The position numbers and the translations under genes were made by a program. A stretch of DNA of 10,620 nucleotides, from assembly GCA_049514335.1 (NCBI GenBank), contig JBEKVE010000136.1, positions 1-10,620 on the forward strand, read 5' to 3'. The DNA is from JBEKVE01 sp049514335 (GTDB taxonomy: Bacteria; Actinomycetota; Acidimicrobiia; Acidimicrobiales; UBA8190). The notes below the pieces were generated by a model that searched no databases, was not told where the DNA came from, and worked only from the letters and a program-made list of their open reading frames with translations. Positions 6,545 through 10,620 of the stretch are shown here, piece by piece (position 1 is the stretch's first letter; each line of letters starts with the position of its first letter).

Positions 6545-7983
6545 CCGAGCGCCTGAGCGGCATGGACGCCGCCTTTCTGGCCCTCGAGACCGACGCCATG
6601 CACATGCACGTCGGGGCGGTCATGGTGTTCGACCCCTCCGAGGACAGCGGCGACCTGCCGCCGCTGCACCTCGACCGCCTGCGCTCGGTGCTCGAGGAGC
6701 GGATCCACCTCGTACCCCCGCTGCGCCGGCGCGTGGTGCGCGTGCCCTTCGGCCTCCAGCACCCCGTGTGGGTGGAGGATCCTGAATTCGCGCTCGACCA
6801 CCACCTCCGGCGGGGGAGCCTGCCTGCCCCCGGCGGCCCTGGCGAGCTGAGCGACTTCATGGCCGACGTGGTGGGCCGGCCCCTCGACCAGAACAGCCCG
6901 CTGTGGGAGATGCACCTCGTCGAGGGGCTCGAATCGGGGCACGTGGCGGTGATCCCCAAGGTGCACCACGCCCTGTTCGACGGCGCCTCGGGTCTCGAGG
7001 TGGTGGGCGCCTTCCTCGACGCCGCGCCGGTGCCGCGGGCGGTGCCGCCCCCGTCGCGGCCGTGGCGACCGGAGCCCATCCCCACCGAAGCGGAGCTCGT
7101 GGGGTCGGCCATGTCGTCGTTCCTGCGTCAGCCCGAGCAGGCTGCGGGTGCGCTGCGACGGACGCTCGGGGTCGTGCGCGACCTGGCGGAGCGCAACCGC
7201 CGCCTGCGTGAGGAGGACGAGCTTGTTCCGCCTCCGGCGCCGTTCCGCGCACCGCGCACCTCGCTCAACGGTGCCATATCGCCGCACCGGCGCTTCGCCT
7301 TCACCCAGGTCGCGCTCCAAGACGTCCGACGGGTGTCGGAGATCTTCGGGGGGACCGTCAACGACACCGTGCTGGCCGCCGTGGCCGGAGCGTTGCGCCG
7401 ATTGCTGGCCGAGCGGGGGGAGCGGCTCGAAGATCCCCTGGTGGCGTTGGTCCCCATGTCGGCGCGCACCGAGGCCGATCGGGGAGCCCTCGGCAACCGC
7501 CTGTCGGCCATGCTCGTGTCCCTGGCCACGTCGGTGGCCGACCCGGTGGAGCGTCTGACCACCATCGCGGCGGGGACGAGGCTGGCCAAGGACCAGGCAC
7601 GCCTGTTGTCGGAGGACCTGGTGTCGCGATGGGCCCAGCTCGCCTTTCCCGCCCTGTCGGCGCGGGTGGCGCGCCTGGCGGGGAACCTCCGGGTGTTCGA
7701 TCACGTGCCGCCCCTTTTCAACGTGGTCGTGTCGAACATGGTCGGACCGAGCTTCCCCCTGTGGTGCGCGGGAGCGCGGCTGGTGGCCCTTTACCCGACG
7801 GGACCGATCATCGAAGGTGTGGGGCTCAACATCACGGTGGTCAGCTACGAAGGCACCCTGTACGTCGGCATCCTCGGCTGCCGGGACCTGGTCCCGGAGG
7901 TCGACCACCTGGGGGAACACCTGTCCGACGCCTTCGGCGAGCTCGTCAAGGCCGCCGTCCGCAACGGTGGGCACTGGGCCTGA
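6541..7983 (+). CDS. Wax ester synthase/diacylglycerol acyltransferase (WS/DGAT)
   Basis: This 480-residue acyltransferase uses acyl-CoA to esterify long-chain alcohols or diacylglycerol, making storage wax esters or triacylglycerol at the inner membrane or lipid-body surface. It opens MTERLSGMDAAFLALETDAM, typical of the family. The catalytic motif HHXXXDG is HHALFDG at 142-148, with His143 as the likely base. PLW is at 120-122, an ND motif at 274-275 (GTVNDTVLA), and SNMVGP at 398-403 stands where many members have SNVPGP. The C-terminal half carries the second acyltransferase subdomain (NITVVSYEGTLYVGI, 430-444). Length is normal and nothing essential is missing. It overlaps dut by four bases. 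Which ester it makes cannot be decided; in actinobacteria triacylglycerol is most common. Confidence 0.96.
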   Translation: MTERLSGMDAAFLALETDAMHMHVGAVMVFDPSEDSGDLPPLHLDRLRSVLEERIHLVPPLRRRVVRVPFGLQHPVWVEDPEFALDHHLRRGSLPAPGGPGELSDFMADVVGRPLDQNSPLWEMHLVEGLESGHVAVIPKVHHALFDGASGLEVVGAFLDAAPVPRAVPPPSRPWRPEPIPTEAELVGSAMSSFLRQPEQAAGALRRTLGVVRDLAERNRRLREEDELVPPPAPFRAPRTSLNGAISPHRRFAFTQVALQDVRRVSEIFGGTVNDTVLAAVAGALRRLLAERGERLEDPLVALVPMSARTEADRGALGNRLSAMLVSLATSVADPVERLTTIAAGTRLAKDQARLLSEDLVSRWAQLAFPALSARVARLAGNLRVFDHVPPLFNVVVSNMVGPSFPLWCAGARLVALYPTGPIIEGVGLNITVVSYEGTLYVGILGCRDLVPEVDHLGEHLSDAFGELVKAAVRNGGHWA

Positions 7984-8028
7984 CCGCAGTCCGGCACCCG
8001 GCGAACTATCCGTCCTGACCAGGGCGGA

Positions 8029-8047
8029 GGCCCGGAGCGCCGGGGCC
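8029..8047 (+). terminator. GC-rich hairpin after the WS/DGAT gene
   Basis: GGCCCGG (8029-8035) can pair with CCGGGGCC (8040-8047) with one bulged G and an AGCG loop. It follows the WS/DGAT stop by 45 bases and precedes the tRNA promoter. There is no T-tract, so a terminator role is only a suggestion. Confidence 0.3.
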
Positions 8048-8063
8048 GCGGTCGGGGGCGTTG

Positions 8064-8069
8064 TAAGGT
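8064..8069 (+). promoter_or_regulatory. Possible -10 box of tRNA-Gly
   Basis: TAAGGT fits TANNNT and ends 11 bases before the first base of tRNA-Gly. No good -35 is visible at 16-18 bases upstream, so this is tentative. Confidence 0.35.
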
Positions 8070-8080
8070 CTGCACAGTAC

Positions 8081-8156
8081 GCGGACGTGGCTCAGCTGGT
8101 AGAGCATCACCTTGCCAAGGTGAGGGTCGCGGGTTCGAATCCCGTCGTCCGCTCCA
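8081..8156 (+). tRNA. tRNA-Gly (anticodon GCC)
   Basis: A complete cloverleaf is visible. The acceptor GCGGACG (8081-8087) pairs with CGTCCGC (8146-8152), and the D stem is GCTC/GAGC. The anticodon stem TCACC/GGTGA encloses loop TTGCCAA with anticodon GCC at 8114-8116. The T arm GCGGG-TTCGAAT-CCCGT has one G-U pair. The discriminator base is T at 8153 and CCA is encoded at 8154-8156. It reads GGC/GGT glycine codons, which are abundant in these genes. Its 3' end marks the border between GC-rich housekeeping genes and the lower-GC block carrying the insertion sequence and regulator. Confidence 0.98.
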
Positions 8157-8289
8157 AATGTCGTGAGTCCCGCCGACGATCGTTCCAATGGTTGTGCAAA
8201 GTCCGACTCCGGAGCACGCCGAGCAAACGGAACGTTCCGGGGGCGCGAACGATCCCCATTTCGAGGAGTTCCGATGACTTGACTGAGGC
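8157..8289. other. Noncoding spacer between tRNA-Gly and the insertion sequence
   Basis: No gene is supported here. Two sequence features stand out: CGGAACGTTCCG at 8228-8239 is a perfect 12-base palindrome, and GATCGTTC (8178-8185) is repeated inverted as GAACGATC (8247-8254) around it. Together they look like nested dyad symmetry. Possible explanations are an operator, an attachment-site region next to the tRNA, or chance. Confidence 0.45.
8178..8254. repeat. Nested dyad: 8-bp inverted arms around a 12-bp perfect palindrome
   Basis: Outer arms are GATCGTTC (8178-8185) and GAACGATC (8247-8254); the inner palindrome CGGAACGTTCCG lies at 8228-8239. All share a GTTC/GAAC core. The symmetry is seen directly; no function is known. 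Confidence 0.4.
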
Positions 8290-9462
8290 TGGCGGGTGCC
8301 CCAATCGCAGTGATCTACGCAGCTCTTCGGTAGTACTCGTGAATCAGGCCACCCAAGAGGTCCCGACGTCTGACCGAGTCGTCGATGGTTAGCGGCGAGA
8401 CGTTCTTCGGTCCCTCCGGGGCAACAAGGTCGAGCCCGCGATGGGGTCGCTCACAGTTGTAATGCTCGACGTAGGTCTCCAACACTGATCGAAGATGCCG
8501 TTCGCCCAGAAGAAGCACCCGATCGAGGCACTCGGTGCGGACCGTCCGGATGAACCGCTCGGCATAGGCGTTGGCCTTCGGTGCCAGCCACGGTGTGCGC
8601 AGGATCTCGATCCCCTCGGCCCGGAATACCTCGTCGAAGATTGGGCAGAACCGCTTGTCCCGGTCATGAACCAGGTAGCGAATCGGTTCGTCACGGCCTG
8701 CTCGCGCCTCGGTCAGGTTGCGGGCGATTTGGGCGCACCAGGCGGCGTTGGCGGCGCCGTCGGTTACCCCACCGATGAGGACCTTCCTCGCGTGCAGGTC
8801 GATGAAGAACAGGACGTGGAGGGTCTTCAAGCGAACGGACTCGACGGTGACGAGGTCACAGGCGATGATCGACGAGGCTTGGGTTCGCATGAACTGACGC
8901 CAGGTCTCGCGCTTTGCCGGGGGTCGACGCTTCTCGGCCACGATTCGTCGGATGCTCGTCGTCGAGATCTCGGCACCGAGCGTCTTGAGCTCTCCTCGGA
9001 GGCGGCAGTAGCCCCAAGTCGGGTTCTCGCTCGCCAGACGCCAGACGAGAAGCCGCACGTGGTCGGGGATCCGGCCCCGGGAAACGACCCGATGACGGTA
9101 GTGCCACTTGGAGCGGACCAGCTCACGATGCCAGCGGCGGATCGTGTCGGGCGTCACGAGAGTTGACAGACGATCCCGGACTGGTCGCAGACGCTGGAGA
9201 ACGGTGAGCACCCATCGCTCCTCGGGTCGGAACCGTGGCCGGGGCACCTGACGGTGGAGCACGTCGAGCTCGTGGCGCAAGACCAACAGCTCGAGGTCTT
9301 TGGCCCGGGAAGAGCGACACCTGAGCAGGAGGAGGCGAAGGATCTGTCGGAGACCGATAGCGGCGAGACGAAAAGCCATGGGGTCATTGTCGCGGTACGA
9401 CGAGAGGAACGCAGGGGAGGAAGAAGTGCCTGGTAGCGAGCCGACCCGGGTGGCACCCTTCA
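8290..9462 (-). mobile_element. Single-gene insertion sequence, IS3/IS481-like DDE group
   Basis: Proposed element of 1173 bp with imperfect terminal inverted repeats. The left end reads TGGCGGGTGCCCC from 8290, and the right end, read inward on the other strand from 9462, is TGAAGGGTGCCAC. They match at 10 of 13 positions with a shared GGGTGCC core, and the element begins TG and ends CA as IS3/IS481 elements do. It contains one intact transposase gene whose stop is 25 bases inside the left end. No clear target-site duplication is visible at these boundaries (GGC on the left, GGT on the right), so the ends may be slightly misplaced or the duplication has decayed. It sits between tRNA-Gly and a tetR gene, 19 bases beyond the tetR stop. 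Confidence 0.65.
8315..9379 (-). CDS. IS transposase with integrase core (DDE, rve fold)
   Basis: From ATG 9379 this is a 354-residue transposase. An upstream in-frame GTG at 9469 would lie outside the proposed IS end, so the internal ATG before AFRLAAIGLRQILRLLLL is preferred. The N-terminal half contains a helix-turn-helix-like DNA-binding region (LVTPDTIRRWHRELVR, about 75-90). The catalytic core has Asp175 (ACDLVTVES), Asp239 (VHDRDKRF) and Glu274 (NAYAERFIRTVRTECLDR), with 34 residues between the second Asp and the Glu, as in retroviral-type integrases. The C-terminal ETYVEHYNCERPHRGL is the usual ending of this group. No frameshift or stop is seen, so it could be active. Exact IS family (IS3-like single ORF versus IS481) is unsettled. 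Codon use is less GC-extreme than in the central genes. Confidence 0.92.
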   Translation of the reverse strand: MAFRLAAIGLRQILRLLLLRCRSSRAKDLELLVLRHELDVLHRQVPRPRFRPEERWVLTVLQRLRPVRDRLSTLVTPDTIRRWHRELVRSKWHYRHRVVSRGRIPDHVRLLVWRLASENPTWGYCRLRGELKTLGAEISTTSIRRIVAEKRRPPAKRETWRQFMRTQASSIIACDLVTVESVRLKTLHVLFFIDLHARKVLIGGVTDGAANAAWCAQIARNLTEARAGRDEPIRYLVHDRDKRFCPIFDEVFRAEGIEILRTPWLAPKANAYAERFIRTVRTECLDRVLLLGERHLRSVLETYVEHYNCERPHRGLDLVAPEGPKNVSPLTIDDSVRRRDLLGGLIHEYYRRAA

Positions 9463-9481
9463 GGTGCACGTGTCGTCATCT

Positions 9482-10135
9482 TTAGTCGTCTCCGTTGGGG
9501 CCATGCTTGAGATACGACTGAATCAAATCGATAAGGATTGCTCGTTCATGGGTGGATTCGAGCGGTTCACGAGTGACCATTTGGGCTAAGACCAGGCCGC
9601 GGAGGGCGGCCCACATGACCTCTCCAATAACCCGACCCAGGGCTTGGTTCCCCTGTCCATCTCCGACAAGGATCGAACCGAGTCGACGCATGTCTCTCGC
9701 CATCTCCTCGAGTTCGGTTGTCTGCGCAGAATCACGACTAGATCGCGTGGCGATGAGGATCTCGAGGCTGGCGAGAGATTCGGGTGCCGAGAAGGCATTC
9801 CAAGCGGCGTCGACAACCGAGGCCACCCTCAGGTGGGAGTCACTCTCCGCCGCGCTGACTGCTTCGATGGCCACGCGAAAGTTTTCGTAGCCGTACGCGA
9901 CTACATCGGCTAGCAACCCGTTGCGATCACCGAAGTGATATTGAATAACGCCCCAGCTTACGCCGGCTCGCTCAGCAATGTGTTTGGCGCTCGCGGCCGC
10001 AAATCCCTCTTCCAGGACACACCGGATCGTCTCTTCAACGATAGCCATGCGGGTGCGGTCGCCCCGTTCTTGAACACGTCCCGCGTTTCGAGTCGGCTGG
10101 ACCCGGGCCAAAATCGAAGGTGGCCGTCCTGTCAC
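9482..10135 (-). CDS. TetR/AcrR-family transcriptional regulator
   Basis: With GTG 10135 as start this is 217 residues, usual for TetR regulators. The N-terminal DNA-binding helices are clear: MAIVEETIRCVLEEGF (30-45) followed by the helix-turn-helix ASAKHIAERAGVSWGVIQYHF (48-68) and the customary GDRNGLLADVV. The C-terminal ligand-binding half is helical and not informative on the ligand. The GTG shares four bases with the preceding stop (GTGA), suggesting coupled translation. An ATG at 10204 is possible, but it would overlap the upstream gene by 73 bases, lacks a ribosome site, and adds a proline- and glycine-rich lead. Placement behind a reductase-like gene suggests it controls that operon, and an operator is expected beyond the right edge. 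The sampled 3' end of the gene is about 52% GC, well below the central genes. Confidence 0.9.
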   Translation of the reverse strand: MTGRPPSILARVQPTRNAGRVQERGDRTRMAIVEETIRCVLEEGFAAASAKHIAERAGVSWGVIQYHFGDRNGLLADVVAYGYENFRVAIEAVSAAESDSHLRVASVVDAAWNAFSAPESLASLEILIATRSSRDSAQTTELEEMARDMRRLGSILVGDGQGNQALGRVIGEVMWAALRGLVLAQMVTREPLESTHERAILIDLIQSYLKHGPNGDD

Positions 10136-10620
10136 CTCAGAAGGCTCCGAACCTGAGAAACCGGTAGGTCCCGAAGGGAGACCAACCCCGGGGGAAGGCC
10201 GCATACCGACGGGATGGCGTTCACCACCTTTGCCGCGGTGGCGATGACTCCCGCGACATTGTGATCAACACCATCCAGCCCGAGGTGTGCATTGATCTCG
10301 ACCCCCGGCTGTCCTCGGACCACGACGCGATGGACGCCCGGACGCCCTTCGGGCGGCGTTGGCCATTCGGGAGCAGCCGCGGCGGTCAACCGGTTCACGT
10401 GTTCCATCACGATCGCCGGGCGCCCTCCGACGATGCCCTCGACGGTGAATCGGACCGCGGCGACTCTTCCAGGCTCGACTCGCATCATCGTGCAGTCGAT
10501 CGGCTCCTCGGACACCCAGGTTTCATGGTGCTCGCGGAGCTCGCCGATCTCGACGCCAAGCTCGTCTGCCAGCAAACTGATCGGACCGCCCCAGATCGAG
10601 GCGAGCACTCCGGGGAGGAA
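10132..10620 (-). CDS. Dihydrodipicolinate-reductase-like NAD(P)H oxidoreductase, C-terminal part (partial)
   Basis: The reading frame enters from the right edge (first visible residues FLPGVLASIWGG) and ends at TGA 10132-10134, giving 162 visible residues. The N-terminal Rossmann nucleotide-binding domain is outside the window. The visible part resembles the C-terminal domain of DapB-like proteins widespread in actinobacteria and of 2,4-diaminopentanoate dehydrogenase relatives: PGVLASIWGGPISLLADELG near the start, GRPAIVMEHVNRL in the middle and AAKVVNAIPSVCGLPPGLVS near the end. These are usually not the true lysine-pathway DapB. Reaction and substrate are unknown. An internal GTG at 10608 could be mistaken for a start, but homologous-looking sequence continues upstream. 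Overlap with the tetR GTG implies an operon with that regulator. Confidence 0.8.
   Translation of the reverse strand, partial: FLPGVLASIWGGPISLLADELGVEIGELREHHETWVSEEPIDCTMMRVEPGRVAAVRFTVEGIVGGRPAIVMEHVNRLTAAAAPEWPTPPEGRPGVHRVVVRGQPGVEINAHLGLDGVDHNVAGVIATAAKVVNAIPSVCGLPPGLVSLRDLPVSQVRSLLR

Noticed and set aside
6406..7974. Long minus-strand frame opposite dut and WS/DGAT
   Set aside because: The sense strand has all dUTPase motifs and the HHXXXDG acyltransferase motif; the antisense product has no recognisable fold.
8006..8304. Minus-strand open frames covering tRNA-Gly (peptides with DGIRTRDPHLGK or ERTTGFEPATLTLAR)
   Set aside because: These are the well-known antisense translations of a tRNA gene, often mis-annotated as proteins; the tRNA explains the sequence fully.
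9380..9469. N-terminal 30-residue extension of the transposase from GTG 9469
   Set aside because: It would begin outside the proposed element end at 9462 and shows no domain-like sequence; ATG 9379 matches the usual start of this transposase group.
1..10620. CRISPR array, toxin-antitoxin pair, phage or retron-like system
   Set aside because: No regularly spaced repeats, no small paired genes and no reverse transcriptase or phage structural motifs were found on either strand.

Overview
The window looks like chromosomal DNA from a high-GC actinobacterium. Codons are strongly GC-biased, GTG starts are common, two genes appear to be leaderless with TANNNT -10 boxes, and there are an actinobacterial-type wax ester synthase/diacylglycerol acyltransferase (WS/DGAT), an MMPL-type transporter end and an oligoribonuclease. 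An Acidimicrobiia-like lineage is plausible, but that is inference. No composite unknown defence, secretion or biosynthetic system could be supported; the best leads are regulatory and architectural.

Left part (1-1737): the last 53 codons of an MMPL/RND transporter (+ strand) converge, with only 9 bases between stops, on a 420-residue secreted protein (- strand). That protein has a signal peptide, an unrecognised N-terminal beta-rich domain, a BID_2-like domain and a He_PIG-like Ig domain. About 300 bases of leader or intergenic DNA follow it and contain a perfect 7-bp-arm inverted repeat within a larger possible RNA hairpin.

Centre (1738-7983): a tightly packed minus-strand run, read from right to left, holds oligoribonuclease (orn), an aldo/keto reductase, a class I adenylate-forming acyl-CoA ligase and an SDR dehydrogenase, with gaps of 27, 18 and 1 bases. 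The last three enzymes fit activation and redox processing of a carboxylic or hydroxy acid, substrate unknown. Divergent from orn, dut (dUTPase) overlaps the start of a WS/DGAT by 4 bases. The 105-base region between orn and dut carries a TANNNT hexamer exactly 6 bases before each GTG start, so both transcripts are probably leaderless.

Right part (7984-10620): tRNA-Gly(GCC) with encoded CCA, then about 130 bases of noncoding DNA, then a complete single-gene insertion sequence with a DDE transposase and imperfect TG...CA terminal inverted repeats, then a TetR-family regulator. The regulator probably begins at a GTG overlapping the stop of a dihydrodipicolinate-reductase-like gene that runs off the right edge. 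Base composition falls from roughly 72% GC in WS/DGAT to about 52% in the sampled start of this block. This suggests that the DNA right of the tRNA is accessory.
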